Part shown: in pieces, positions 42,909 to 52,863 of the stretch
Numbering within the stretch: the stretch's first letter is position 1
Layout: each line of letters starts with the position of its first letter
Program-made: the position numbers and the translations under genes
Origin: Carboxylicivirga sp.
GTDB lineage: Bacteria > Bacteroidota > Bacteroidia > Bacteroidales > Marinilabiliaceae
NCBI GenBank assembly: GCA_025210475.1
Contig: JAOARW010000114.1
Location: 1 to 57,323 of the forward strand
Length of the DNA stretch: 57,323 nucleotides
Direction of reading: 5' to 3'
The notes under the pieces: generated by a model
The model's database searches: none
What the model was told of the DNA's origin: nothing
What the model saw: the letters and a program-made list of their open reading frames with translations, nothing else

Positions 42909-44345
42909 CTAGTTTTCAAGAAATTCCCAAACTTTTTCTGCTGCATTTTCGGCGCTGATTAAGGCCCCGTCAACGGTTGCATATACCAGGTAGTCCCCAG
43001 CAAGGAATATGGGGCCTTTTAAGGAAGCATCCTTGTTGAGTACATGAATCTTTTTTAGATAGTTGGGCGAAAATATGGGAAAAGCGTGCTTAAAGCGGGT
43101 AACGTCATAATCGATTAGCGATTGGTCAAAATCAGGATAATATTTCCTAAGCACCTGGCTAGCTTCGGCAACAAGCTCCTGATCACTTTTATAAATAAAG
43201 GTTTTGTCGTAAGCTGATTCGGGTGCCATATAAGTTGACAAAATTGATTTGCCACGATAATCATTCTTAACCTGTGGTCTGATAACATCGTAAAGGGTAA
43301 CTACACTTCCTTCATCAATACAGGAAATAGACCAGGTTTCATGTAATAATCGTTTATTAAGAAAAAAGTTAATGGTGGCGTAATTGGAGTATCTGATGTT
43401 GCTGAGTGTTTCTTTAACTTGTTCCGACAGATGATTACTAACAATTTGTGAGGTGATCGGCGCTGGAGTTGCCATCACAACAGATTTCGCCTTTACCGAT
43501 ACGGTTTGTCCATTTCTTATGTACGAGACTGTAACGGTTCGATCGTTGTTGACATACACATCATTTACCGATGCACCCGTAATAAGATGCTTACCTAAGC
43601 GTTTGCTTAACGCATCAATTACACTGTACATGCCTTGTTTGAAGGAGTATACTTCACTATCGTTTATACTACTGACGACTGGCAGGTCAAAGGCCATCTC
43701 CGGTATATTAAAAAGCATGGAGAAATTTGAATTGTCTGTACCAAAAAGCCCTCTGTTCTCGATATCTACAAACTTTTGAATAATAGAAGGGTAGTCATTT
43801 CTGTCAAGCCATTCCTTTACCGATACCTGGTCGTAATGACGGTGATGAGTCAACCTGGATGGTTTGTCAAAAACGGCCTTTTCAATACCATTTTGGGCTA
43901 ATTCAGATAGTTCTTCTATTAAGCCATGATATTGTCTTTTTTCAGGAATCGTCAGGAAATCCAATAATTCGTTACCCAGGTAAAACTGTCCGTTATAAGC
44001 AATTCCGTCAGTAGGTGCCGGAAGCTGCTCTACCTGAATCTCCAGATCATTGAATATTTTTCTCATATAACGCTCTGGCTTGCCAATGTATTCGGTGCCC
44101 TTGGGATAATGAAAACCATTCCAGTGGCCGGATGCACAGCGTCCACCAGCCAGCTTCTCTTTTTCCAGAACCAATACTTTTTTACCTTCCAGGTTATAAG
44201 CGCATAAAAGACCACTAAATCCACCGCCAACAATCACCACATCGAAATCAGCCTGTGATTGATGATTAATGGGGTTGGCACACATATTAAATGTGAGGCT
44301 GCTTACTAATACAAAAAACAATACTAAGTTGCTCCGTTTTTTCAT
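42909..44345 (-). CDS. Exported FAD-dependent oxidoreductase (amine-oxidase/desaturase-like)
   Basis: This 478-residue flavoprotein has a Sec-type signal sequence (no twin arginine), then a Rossmann dinucleotide-binding motif VVIVGGGFSGLLCAYNLEG, EKEKLAGGRCAS as the second FAD contact, and a C-terminal FLAGDYLVYATVDGALISAENAAE that caps the flavin. The layout is that of flavin amine oxidases and carotenoid-type desaturases. Its substrate is unknown. Export of an FAD enzyme by Sec is uncommon, since the cofactor must be acquired outside. It forms an operon with the downstream acyltransferase-like gene. Confidence 0.87.
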   Translation of the reverse strand: MKKRSNLVLFFVLVSSLTFNMCANPINHQSQADFDVVIVGGGFSGLLCAYNLEGKKVLVLEKEKLAGGRCASGHWNGFHYPKGTEYIGKPERYMRKIFNDLEIQVEQLPAPTDGIAYNGQFYLGNELLDFLTIPEKRQYHGLIEELSELAQNGIEKAVFDKPSRLTHHRHYDQVSVKEWLDRNDYPSIIQKFVDIENRGLFGTDNSNFSMLFNIPEMAFDLPVVSSINDSEVYSFKQGMYSVIDALSKRLGKHLITGASVNDVYVNNDRTVTVSYIRNGQTVSVKAKSVVMATPAPITSQIVSNHLSEQVKETLSNIRYSNYATINFFLNKRLLHETWSISCIDEGSVVTLYDVIRPQVKNDYRGKSILSTYMAPESAYDKTFIYKSDQELVAEASQVLRKYYPDFDQSLIDYDVTRFKHAFPIFSPNYLKKIHVLNKDASLKGPIFLAGDYLVYATVDGALISAENAAEKVWEFLEN

Positions 44346-44376
44346 TGTGTTTTTACTTTATGAATTTTTGATGGAG

Positions 44377-44384
44377 CAAACTTA
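44377..44384 (-). promoter_or_regulatory. Candidate -7 box (TAAGTTTG) for the FAD oxidoreductase operon
   Basis: An exact minus-strand TAnnTTTG match 32 bases before the start codon, without a clear -33 TTG, consistent with an activator-dependent promoter. Confidence 0.4.
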
Positions 44385-44494
44385 GATTGAAGAACTATTT
44401 TGAGCGTTTGGGTATATAAGTCAGGATAATTTCAGTTTGTTTAAGGCGTGTTAACTTATAAGTTGATATTCATATTGAGCTGAATTTGTTGTGT

Positions 44495-45643
44495 TTAGAA
44501 TTTGGCGGGAGTGGAGCCGGTACTTTTTTTGAAAGCTGAATAAAAAGCCGATTTGGAGTTAAAACCCACTTCAAAACCAATGGCTGTTAAGGTGTAATTC
44601 TTATAGCTTGGGTCTTTCAAAATTCGTTTGGCTGCTTTAACGCGATAAGCATTTACAAATTCATAAAAGTTTTGCTGAAATGATTCATTTATGACCTGAG
44701 ATATGTGGTGGGTTGAAATACCTGTTAGCTCAGAAAGCTCTTTGATACGTAATTGGGGTTTTAAATAGGGACGATGCTCTTCCATGTAATCCAGAAGTTT
44801 CGTTTTAATTGTAATAGAAGATGCTTCGTTAAGGGTTGATTTAGCATATTTTACAAGCTGTCCGTCCACTTCAACCTTAAGCGTATTGTTGCTGCTCCAT
44901 CTTTTTAATAATTCGTTTACATAACGTCGGGAAACCATTGCATCATAGGCGATTGTCAACATTACTATAAAGTTGGTTAAAGTCAGCATATTGTATAACA
45001 GTTCGTAATAAGGAAAGCCAAAGAGTGTTAAGAATACAAACAAAAATTCGAGCAGATAACTCACTAAACACACCTTTATCACCAGTTTGGTAATGTGTAA
45101 ATCCACTTTATGAATATCCGAAAGCTGTTCTTTTATGAGGTAATTGTATTTGCGTATTTCTATGAGGGCGGCAATCAAAAATGCTGAATTTAGCACCATA
45201 TCAAAATTCCATTCCCAAATATTCTCAAATACATCGGTTTGAACACTACCAAATTTAGCAAGGTCGGTCAGCTTTTCCTCAGCACTCATGGCATAGTAAG
45301 GAATATACGATATAATGGCCAGCACAAAAGGAATCAAAAACAAAAGATCAAATCGTTTCAATTCAAGTGATTGACTGTTGTAGTTGCGCACATACAGAAA
45401 GATCAGGGCTCCATAGAGCATTGCAAACGGTTCTGTAACATATAGCAAGTGCGGAAAGCTTTTGGGAGCCAGATGAACAGCACTTTGGATTAAAAGCTCG
45501 ATCAAAATAAGGATTGTATAGATAATAAGGGGAATATACCGCTTTAATTCCCTGCTGATTCGAAATAATAGAAACAGTACCAAGGCAATGCCAATGGTAC
45601 CGGAGATTAAAACACTTTTCCAAAATAACACACTAACTTCCAT
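44495..45643 (-). CDS. AraC family regulator with membrane-spanning N-terminal domain
   Basis: This 382-residue protein has about seven hydrophobic helices in its first 235 residues and an AraC-type double helix-turn-helix at the C-terminus (IKELSELTGISTHHISQVINE, then LTAIGFEVGFNSKSAFYSAFKKSTGSTPAKF, ending with the family's conserved second helix-turn-helix). It probably senses a membrane or extracellular signal directly. I prefer the ATG giving MEVSVLFW over a TTG 12 codons upstream. It lies 149 bases upstream of the FAD oxidoreductase gene on the same strand and is its likely regulator. Confidence 0.88.
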   Translation of the reverse strand: MEVSVLFWKSVLISGTIGIALVLFLLFRISRELKRYIPLIIYTILILIELLIQSAVHLAPKSFPHLLYVTEPFAMLYGALIFLYVRNYNSQSLELKRFDLLFLIPFVLAIISYIPYYAMSAEEKLTDLAKFGSVQTDVFENIWEWNFDMVLNSAFLIAALIEIRKYNYLIKEQLSDIHKVDLHITKLVIKVCLVSYLLEFLFVFLTLFGFPYYELLYNMLTLTNFIVMLTIAYDAMVSRRYVNELLKRWSSNNTLKVEVDGQLVKYAKSTLNEASSITIKTKLLDYMEEHRPYLKPQLRIKELSELTGISTHHISQVINESFQQNFYEFVNAYRVKAAKRILKDPSYKNYTLTAIGFEVGFNSKSAFYSAFKKSTGSTPAKF

Positions 45644-45679
45644 GTAATTACAAACTATAATATTGGTGGCTAATATCAA

Positions 45680-46163
45680 GCCTAATCTTGCAAATGTATT
45701 ATTTTTTGAAGTATTTAAAGATATACGATGTACTATTTGCTATGATGACAGAGGTATCTGTTTTCAATTAGAAAAATAGCGGAATAACTCTATCTGAATG
45801 TTGATTGCGAAGAAGAATTAAGTTGCGTTAATTGCATCTAAGAAAGTAAACGAAAGGAATTAAAAGGGTATTCGTACAAAATAATTTGAAATATTGCGAT
45901 TTATAAGCTACGATGTGTTGTTTTTGCTTGTATGATCTTCGAATTGTAAGGAAATGTAAGCTTAAACCATTATATTCGCGAATGATTATGCATCTATTTT
46001 GAACAATATATATACATAAAACAAAAAATGTCTGGAATGTGATTCATGGCTTAATCAAGGAATGTATAGTAAGGAGGTTCATTTCTGCAACTAATATTTC
46101 AACTTTAGCAATGCATCATGAGATTACGATAGAAAGAAACAATACAAACAATAAATAAGCACT
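45680..46163 (+). promoter_or_regulatory. Divergent intergenic region between the AraC and GH20 genes
   Basis: About 480 AT-rich bases with no ORF. On the minus strand TACATTTG (45691-45698) is an exact -7 box for the AraC gene. On the GH20 side I see no good promoter match. An AAGGAGG sequence at about 46070-46080 is too far from the GH20 ATG to act as its ribosome-binding site. Confidence 0.4.
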
Positions 46164-48371
46164 ATGAAAATTTTGAGAGTATTAACATTAGGAATTATGG
46201 TTCTGCTGTTGCAGAAGCAGGCTATGGCAGCCGATTTGATTCCCAAACCTCTGAAGCATCAGCAAAAGAGTGAAGTGTTTCAATTAAATCAAAGCACGAA
46301 AATTGTTTATGCTGAATCCTTAAATGATTTGGCGAAGTATCTGTCTGAAAGTCTTTCAGCACCAACTGGTTGGGATTTAGAACTAGTTGAGGCAAAAAAA
46401 GCGAAAAAGAATAGCATCCTCTTACAAATTGATTCATCAATTAGTGATAATATAGAAGCCTATCAATTGTCTGTTTCAACGGGTCAGGTTGTAATTACCG
46501 GTCAATCATCAGCAGGGGTATTTAATGCGATGCAAACCATGTTTCAGCTAATGCCTTCAAAGGTTTACAATAAATTACGCCAGCGCAATGTAAACTGGAC
46601 CATTCAAGGGGCTGAGATTGAAGATGAGCCTTTATATTCCTGGCGAGGAATGATGCTGGATGCCAGCCGTTATTTTTACGATAAGGATTATGTGTTGCAC
46701 CTGATCGATATGATGGGTATGTACAAGATGAACGTATTACATCTGCACTTGATTGATGATGCCGGCTGGCGTTTAGAAATCAAGAAATATCCTAAATTAA
46801 CTTCTATTGGTGGTTTCAGAGGCGAAGGTCATGAGCGCACAGGTGGTTATTACACCCAGGAAGATCTTAAGGAGATTGTAGCTTATGCCAGCCTGCGTAA
46901 TGTGGAAGTAATTCCTGAAATTGAAATTCCGGCTCACACATTGGCAGCTATTGCAGCTTATCCGCACCTGTCGTGTACAGAGAAAGAATTTAAAGTGCCT
47001 TTGCAACACTTTATCAGTCGCGATTTATATTGTGTGGGTAAAGAATCTACCTTCGAATTTCTGGAAGACGTTTTTAAAGAAACTTTCGAACTGTTTCCTT
47101 CTAAATACATACATATTGGTGGTGATGAAGCACGTTACGATCGTTGGGCTAAATGTCCTCACTGCCAGAAACGTAAAAAAGATCTTGGACTAAAAAATGA
47201 AGCCGATTTACAGGTTTATTTCACAAAGCGTGTACAGCAGATGGTTAAAAAATACGGTAAAACCATTGTAGGGTGGGACGAAATGTTGGAAAAAGGATTG
47301 GAAGACAAAGCTGTTGGAATGGTGTGGCACAACAAAAAGAAAGCCATATCAGGTACAAAGGATGGTCATGATGTGGTAATGGCCCTAACCGGTCATTGTT
47401 ATTTCGATGTGGCTGAAAGCAAGATTCCTGGTGAAGTAAAAGCAGCCACCTGGTTACCACCAATCTCATTGGAGAAAACTTATGCCTTAAATCCAATGAT
47501 TAAAGAATTGGATGAAAAGTACCGACCACAAGTATTGGGAGGACATGCCACATTATGGTCTGACCAGTTTATTCACGGAACTATTTTGCAAGAGATTGAA
47601 CCACTCAATGAAAATCGTTCGGAGAAGTACTTTGATTACTTGACTTTTCCGCGTATGGCAGCATTGGCAGAAGCTGTTTGGACACCGGTTGAGAATAAAA
47701 ACTGGGATGATTTTGAAAAGCGTATGGCCAGCCATTATCCGCGCCTGGATGAGGCAGGATACGGTTACCGTGTGCCACAGCCTAAATTAATTAGCAAGGA
47801 AAAGAAAGGCAAGCAATTTGAAATACGTTTGGAGAATGTTGTTGAAGGAGCACAAATTCGTTATACAACAGACGGAGTGAAGCCAAATCCTTATTCAGCC
47901 GTTTACGAAGCTCCGGTATTGGTTGATCGCTTAAGCGATTTTCAGGCCATTACAGTTGTTAACCGCAAACAATATTCATTACCATTGTATTTCCCCGAGA
48001 AGTATGAGCAGTTTAAGAAATATGGTAAATTCCTTTCTGAATGGAAGCCGGCATTGATTAAAGGCAAGGAATTCGGTGTATTGGAAATGAATGCAACCGG
48101 TAAAATTGACAGCAATGGACAATATGAACTGGCCTTTTTATTTACGGAGGGTAGCTACCGTTTGGATATTCAGTCAGTTGAAGTATATAAGAATGGCAAT
48201 AAGATTACCGAAGATGTTCATGATGGTTTCACCGGAGGTCAATCGAAGAATAATATTTACAAATTTACCATCGATCAGTATGAGACTGGAGCAGGCTTTA
48301 CAATCAAAGCAAAAGTGAGAGGCGATTTAGGTAATGACTCTTATGGCGTGGTTTTTATAAAGAAGAAATAA
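46164..48371 (+). CDS. Beta-N-acetylhexosaminidase, GH20
   Basis: This 735-residue exported enzyme removes terminal N-acetyl-hexosamines from glycans or chitin fragments. It has a signal peptide (cleavage after AMAA), a GH20b domain to about residue 150, and the catalytic barrel beginning SWRGMMLDASRYF. The catalytic pair is D321-E322 in HIGGDEARYDRW, where Asp positions the substrate acetamido group and Glu is the acid. RWAKCPHCQKR follows. The C-terminal 190 residues include a chitobiase-like immunoglobulin fold and a beta domain. It has its own terminator. Sulfatase and GHL10-like genes lie downstream on the same strand. Confidence 0.95.
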   Translation: MKILRVLTLGIMVLLLQKQAMAADLIPKPLKHQQKSEVFQLNQSTKIVYAESLNDLAKYLSESLSAPTGWDLELVEAKKAKKNSILLQIDSSISDNIEAYQLSVSTGQVVITGQSSAGVFNAMQTMFQLMPSKVYNKLRQRNVNWTIQGAEIEDEPLYSWRGMMLDASRYFYDKDYVLHLIDMMGMYKMNVLHLHLIDDAGWRLEIKKYPKLTSIGGFRGEGHERTGGYYTQEDLKEIVAYASLRNVEVIPEIEIPAHTLAAIAAYPHLSCTEKEFKVPLQHFISRDLYCVGKESTFEFLEDVFKETFELFPSKYIHIGGDEARYDRWAKCPHCQKRKKDLGLKNEADLQVYFTKRVQQMVKKYGKTIVGWDEMLEKGLEDKAVGMVWHNKKKAISGTKDGHDVVMALTGHCYFDVAESKIPGEVKAATWLPPISLEKTYALNPMIKELDEKYRPQVLGGHATLWSDQFIHGTILQEIEPLNENRSEKYFDYLTFPRMAALAEAVWTPVENKNWDDFEKRMASHYPRLDEAGYGYRVPQPKLISKEKKGKQFEIRLENVVEGAQIRYTTDGVKPNPYSAVYEAPVLVDRLSDFQAITVVNRKQYSLPLYFPEKYEQFKKYGKFLSEWKPALIKGKEFGVLEMNATGKIDSNGQYELAFLFTEGSYRLDIQSVEVYKNGNKITEDVHDGFTGGQSKNNIYKFTIDQYETGAGFTIKAKVRGDLGNDSYGVVFIKKK

Positions 48372-48428
48372 GCTGATTAATCAGTAATTGATTACATGTA
48401 GTCGAATATTGGACTGCATGAAAGTTTA

Positions 48429-48469
48429 AAAAGGTCGTTTGGAAATTATTCTGAACGACCTTTTCTTTT
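48429..48469 (+). terminator. Terminator of the GH20 gene
   Basis: A perfect 11-bp stem (AAAAGGTCGTT / AACGACCTTTT) and T-rich tail. The remaining roughly 230 bases to the next gene hold nothing definite. Confidence 0.85.
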
Positions 48470-48701
48470 AAGATTTATGTTTTATCCTAATTATCAGAGT
48501 GTTCATCGGTTCTATTCCTTGTTTCGTCAAAAGAAATAACTTAATATTTAATTGTTTAAACCTGCCACAATGCAAATTAATATTTTAGTAATCGGCATAA
48601 GAATACTGCATCAGGAAGTGTGTGTGATCAGGGCTGTTGGATTCCTAAGCAGATTGGTATTATTTACAAAAACAAACCAATTAATAATCAAAAAACACTA
48701 A

Positions 48702-49730
48702 ATGATGAAAACGAATTTCCCAGCACTCCGAATGATGAAACATCTGCGACTGTTATTTCTTTTTGCACTGATCGTCTTGGCAGGTTTGCCTGCTGTAGCT
48801 AACAATGATGAATCAATAGGCTTACCCGGCGATAATTTGGATTTGTATGCCGTTCTTAACCTTTTTCAGGAATCAAAAACCATCGAAGAGTTTGAAGCCA
48901 ACTTAAACAAGGAAGAAACCGGAATTAATAACCTTGATCTGGACCTGGATGGTAATGTGGATTTTATTAAAGTTGAAACCCAGCAGGAAGGTGAAGATTT
49001 TGTATTTGTTCTTCAGGTAGATGTAACCAAGGAAGAGGTGCAGGATGTGGCAGTCATTCTTGTTTCGAAAGATGAAAAAGAAAATGTGAGTCTGCAGATG
49101 GTTGGCGACGAAGCTCTGTATGGCAAAGATTACGTGATTGAACCCATGACCGAAAAACCAGCTGTTACAGCCAATCCGGCTTATTCAGGACCAGACACCA
49201 TTGTTGTAAAGAGTCAGCCTGCTGAAGTGGTGGTAATTGAATCGGAGCCAATTGTGCACTATATTTACTCGCCAATGTATGTGCCTTATCATCCGCCTTA
49301 TTATTATGGCTATTATCCGGTTTATTACCGTCCTTACCCGGTAATATCCATTAACATTTATTTTGGCAGACATCGTCATCACCATCACCACTACCATGGT
49401 GGTCGCCGGGGAGGTAATACCATTATCATCAACAACAATAAAACCTATAATAATTACAACATTAACAGAAATACATCCAACACGGTTATTTCCAATAAAA
49501 AGGAAGGAAGCTACAAGAAAAATACGGTAGCTAAAACACCGGCCAAGACTAATCCTAAAGCAACGAAAGCCAATTCTCAAAAAGCGAAATCAAGCGCCAA
49601 AGAGAATGCCTCTAAAAGCTCAGCCAAAAGCAAAGCGGCTTCGTCGGTAAATAAAACGAAGGCCAAACCTGCTGCTAAGCCGGCCAAGAAACCACAAAAA
49701 CGCCCGGCGAAGAAGCCGACGCGTAAATAG
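48702..49730 (+). CDS. Exported mosaic low-complexity protein with histone-like tail
   Basis: This 342-residue protein has a signal peptide (cleavage near AVAN); an ATG ten or eleven codons downstream would give a more compact signal. A folded acidic domain (residues about 30-150) with LDLDLDGNVDFIKVE follows. Then come a Tyr/Pro-rich segment, a His-rich run (HRHHHHHYH near residue 223), an Asn-rich segment, and a 70-residue Lys/Ala/Ser/Pro tail like histone H1 or bacterial Hc1. The tail could bind anionic polymers or surfaces. I know of no function. It forms its own unit between the GH20 and sulfatase genes. Confidence 0.8.
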   Translation: MMKTNFPALRMMKHLRLLFLFALIVLAGLPAVANNDESIGLPGDNLDLYAVLNLFQESKTIEEFEANLNKEETGINNLDLDLDGNVDFIKVETQQEGEDFVFVLQVDVTKEEVQDVAVILVSKDEKENVSLQMVGDEALYGKDYVIEPMTEKPAVTANPAYSGPDTIVVKSQPAEVVVIESEPIVHYIYSPMYVPYHPPYYYGYYPVYYRPYPVISINIYFGRHRHHHHHYHGGRRGGNTIIINNNKTYNNYNINRNTSNTVISNKKEGSYKKNTVAKTPAKTNPKATKANSQKAKSSAKENASKSSAKSKAASSVNKTKAKPAAKPAKKPQKRPAKKPTRK

Positions 49731-50118
49731 TACGAAACGAAGAGAAAATAATAGAATACTGAGCTTATAGATTATTGTAACGCTAAATATTGCTGAATAT
49801 TGGGTGTTCGAAGACATCAAAAGGTATCGTTCGTTGAACTGTGTCGAAGTGATTTAAATTAGAAGTCTGATCTTTTAGAGAATCATCCCGACTAAATTCA
49901 ATGAATGGCCTTGGTGCCCGAACACCCTTTTAGTTAGATACTATATTATCCCTTGTTTGTACAAAAATTGCTATTTCTTGAACTTTTAGGACAATCTTTA
50001 TTGATGCAGACTTATACTTTTACGAAACAATCATAATCTGCTAATCTCGGGTATTGAAGATATCTTGCGGGATATTAAGTGGAGCTAAATTAAAACGTTT
50101 TAAACAGATCAAAGCGAT
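49731..50118 (+). other. Intergenic region with a widely spaced inverted repeat
   Basis: No gene. GGGTGTTCG (49802-49810) is repeated inverted as CGAACACCC (49919-49927), 108 bases apart. Between them lies GTTGAACTGTGTCGAAGTG, which looks like one arm of a common REP family in environmental bacteria. A near -7 box (TACTTTTA) about 95 bases before the sulfatase start may be its promoter. Confidence 0.45.
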
Positions 50119-51570
50119 ATGAAGCACCTGGTACTAATCGTAACTTTTACAGCAATACTTCTGAATGTACAGGCTCAGAAAAACCAGCCTAAAAAGCCTA
50201 ATCTTGTTATTATTCATACCGACGAACACAACTTAAGGACTCTGGGTTGTTATCGTTCAACCATGAACGACGAACAGGCCTTTATGTGGGGAGAAAATAC
50301 CATTGTAGAAACACCAAACCTGGATCAGTTGGCAGCACAAGGAACACTGTGCGAAAACTGGTATGCCACCTCGCCGGTTTGTACGCCTTCGAGAGCATCT
50401 ATGATGAGTGGTCTTTATCCAATAGCCACAGGTTCGCACCAGAATGACCGCCCACTGCACGATAACATTGTTACCTTCGCACAGATTCTGAAAGATAATG
50501 GCTATGCAACGTCTTATGTGGGCAAATGGCACCTCGATGGTGATGCCAAACCGGGATTTACCCCCGATCGTCAATTTGGATTTAGCGACAATCGGTATAT
50601 GTTTAACCGCGGTCATTGGAAAGCTTTAGCCGACGATGGAGAGGGGCCTCGCATCGATCAGAAAGTAGTTAAACCACACAAAGCGATATTTGAAGTTGAT
50701 AAGGTGAATGAAGAAAACTTTACCACCGATTTTCATGTAGACAGAACCATTGATATAATAAAGCGCGACAAGCATAAACCATTTGCTGTAATGGTTTCTA
50801 TACCCGATCCGCATGGCCCTAATGAAGTAAGGGCTCCATACGATACCATGTACGATCAGATGCATTTTGAAGATCCTCGTACCATGCATCCCGATCGGAA
50901 AAACTCGCCCAAATGGTTAAAGTATGATAAAAACATGAAGCTTAACCAAGCCCAAATGGCCGATTATTATGGTATGACCAAATGCATTGATGATAATGTT
51001 GGTAAGATCATGAAACTGCTAAAGAAAGAAGGTTTGGATGACAATACCATCGTGGTATTTACATCGGATCATGGTGATTTGATGGGTGAACATGGCCGTC
51101 ATAACAAAGGTTTACCATACGAGATGTCGGCAAGGGTGGCGTTTTTATTAAAATATCCTAACAAGGTTATGGCTGGTAAACACATTCAAAAAGCCTATAC
51201 CATGGCCGATTTTGCACCTACTATCCTGGGACTGATGGATGTTGATCATTCATCGCATTCGTTTCATGGAGAGGATTCAAGTAAAGATTTTACCAATAAA
51301 GATAAACTGATTAAAGATGATCGCATTGTATACATGACCAATGCATATGGGCGCTGGGTGGCGGCTGTTAATAATCGCTACAAATTGGTGTTGTCGCCAA
51401 CGGATAGTCCTTGGTTGTTTGATTTGCAAAAAAATCCGGATGAAACCATTAACTTTTATAATGATCCGGCTTACAAAAAAGTGGCAAAGCAACTTAGCAA
51501 CGAACTATACAGGCAGATGGAAGAGTTTAATGAACCGCTTTTAAAAGAGGGTCCCATCGTCAAAAAATAA
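50119..51570 (+). CDS. Sulfatase (formylglycine-dependent, Cys type)
   Basis: This 483-residue exported enzyme hydrolyses sulfate esters, probably on marine polysaccharides or glycosaminoglycans. A signal peptide is followed by the calcium-binding HTDEHN. The sulfatase signature is VCTPSRAS with C88 as the residue converted to formylglycine by a maturase, which is not in this window. YVGKWHLDGDAKPG and FTSDHGDLMGEHG contribute the other active-site residues. Length fits a small secreted sulfatase. It has its own terminator and no SusC/SusD neighbour. Confidence 0.95.
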   Translation: MKHLVLIVTFTAILLNVQAQKNQPKKPNLVIIHTDEHNLRTLGCYRSTMNDEQAFMWGENTIVETPNLDQLAAQGTLCENWYATSPVCTPSRASMMSGLYPIATGSHQNDRPLHDNIVTFAQILKDNGYATSYVGKWHLDGDAKPGFTPDRQFGFSDNRYMFNRGHWKALADDGEGPRIDQKVVKPHKAIFEVDKVNEENFTTDFHVDRTIDIIKRDKHKPFAVMVSIPDPHGPNEVRAPYDTMYDQMHFEDPRTMHPDRKNSPKWLKYDKNMKLNQAQMADYYGMTKCIDDNVGKIMKLLKKEGLDDNTIVVFTSDHGDLMGEHGRHNKGLPYEMSARVAFLLKYPNKVMAGKHIQKAYTMADFAPTILGLMDVDHSSHSFHGEDSSKDFTNKDKLIKDDRIVYMTNAYGRWVAAVNNRYKLVLSPTDSPWLFDLQKNPDETINFYNDPAYKKVAKQLSNELYRQMEEFNEPLLKEGPIVKK

Positions 51571-51584
51571 TTGTTGATCAAAAG

Positions 51585-51617
51585 AATGACTACCTGCTGA
51601 GGTGGTCATTTTTTTTA
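51585..51617 (+). terminator. Terminator of the sulfatase gene
   Basis: An 11-bp stem (AATGACTACCT / AGGTGGTCATT, one wobble pair), 4-base loop, eight-base T run. Confidence 0.9.
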
Positions 51618-51712
51618 TAAGTTTGTGTCTATCGATACTCACCGGACAACAGTCCAATATATTAGCAGGAAAAGTTCAGGGGAGTATAAAAACAACATAA
51701 CATTAAACTAAA

Positions 51713-52168
51713 ATGAAGCAATTACTATTTGTCGCTTTAACATTGTCTCTCTTTGCTGTTGGATGTAATCGATTTAAAGAAAAAACGAAAAGCGTTATAA
51801 ACAAAGGTGGCGAAACGGTTGGTGAATCAGCTACTGAGTTTTTCGAAGGTGTTTCGGAAGGAATTGACAAAACGCTGCAATGCGAAATTCAGCTTTCGGA
51901 AGAGCTATCGGTAAGCGGCCTCAAAACGGGTAAATATGTGATTAAGAATGATACCAATAGCGTGAATCGAAATCTGCTTACCATCTACCTGATATTCAAT
52001 AACGATTTTAACAGGCAATTAACCGTGAAAGCCATGGACAAAAATGGGCTGGAATTTGGCAGAGCAACGAAACCCATTGCAAGAAAAGCGGGAGAGACCG
52101 GCTACTATGATTTTGTTTTTGACAAGCGAACAGATATTGAAGTGAGAAGCATCATACGTATTGAATAA
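51713..52168 (+). CDS. Lipoprotein of unknown function
   Basis: This 151-residue lipoprotein has a signal peptide ending in FAVGC, a Lys/Glu-rich linker of about 40 residues, and a small beta-sandwich-like domain (LSVSGLKTGKYVIKND onwards) of the kind found in FxLYD or similar extracytoplasmic domains. No catalytic residues are evident. It is followed after 44 bases by another lipoprotein gene. Confidence 0.75.
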   Translation: MKQLLFVALTLSLFAVGCNRFKEKTKSVINKGGETVGESATEFFEGVSEGIDKTLQCEIQLSEELSVSGLKTGKYVIKNDTNSVNRNLLTIYLIFNNDFNRQLTVKAMDKNGLEFGRATKPIARKAGETGYYDFVFDKRTDIEVRSIIRIE

Positions 52169-52212
52169 TTGCTTTTAACGAATACGCGAAACCGTTCTAT
52201 AATTTTAGCACT

Positions 52213-52863
52213 ATGCAAAAAATACTTATTGTCAGAGTTTTTGCACTTGTTTTGCTGTTTACAAGCTGTTTGACAGGTTCAAGTGCAAAAGATAATCAAA
52301 GCAACAAGCTTGATTCATTAAAACTGGAAAAGGCCTTGCCAATTGGGTTTCTCGCTCCAAGTTGTGATGAAATACAACAATTAATACGAAGGGTTGTAAA
52401 ATGGTCGGATTCAGAAAATGTCATTGACCTGCTGCCATGCATAAGTGATGAAAATGACAGTATTTATATTGGTTTTGATCTTGATCAACTCCAGCAAAAC
52501 CTACAACTATTAAAGAATACCAAGTTATTTTCTGATCATTTTATCGAGAACTACAAGCAAATAATTCTGGCTTTGGACAAGAAGTTAAAAGGTAATGAAT
52601 TTGAATATGGAGCCTGGTATGTTGGCGAATTGGCTCCATTTAATTTTGCTTCCGGAATCAGCCCATGGTGTAATTGTCAGGATAAAATGAACTGGGATTT
52701 AATTGAAGTTGTAGCCATTTCCGATTTGGAATACTACTGGAAGTGGGGTGGTTTAACAGATGAAATGCATCAATGCTGGAAAGATTTCCAATATCGATTT
52801 AAAGTAATTCATGAAGAAGGTAATTGGAAAGTTGATTATCTAGAAGGTTTTGAGCTTCACTAA
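52213..52863 (+). CDS. Lipoprotein of unknown function
   Basis: This 216-residue lipoprotein has a lipobox (FTSC) and a globular remainder rich in Trp, Tyr and Leu with three Cys (PSCDE, LPCIS, WCNCQ). No known domain was recognised. It may be co-expressed with the preceding lipoprotein, which lies 44 bases upstream on the same strand. Confidence 0.7.
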   Translation: MQKILIVRVFALVLLFTSCLTGSSAKDNQSNKLDSLKLEKALPIGFLAPSCDEIQQLIRRVVKWSDSENVIDLLPCISDENDSIYIGFDLDQLQQNLQLLKNTKLFSDHFIENYKQIILALDKKLKGNEFEYGAWYVGELAPFNFASGISPWCNCQDKMNWDLIEVVAISDLEYYWKWGGLTDEMHQCWKDFQYRFKVIHEEGNWKVDYLEGFELH

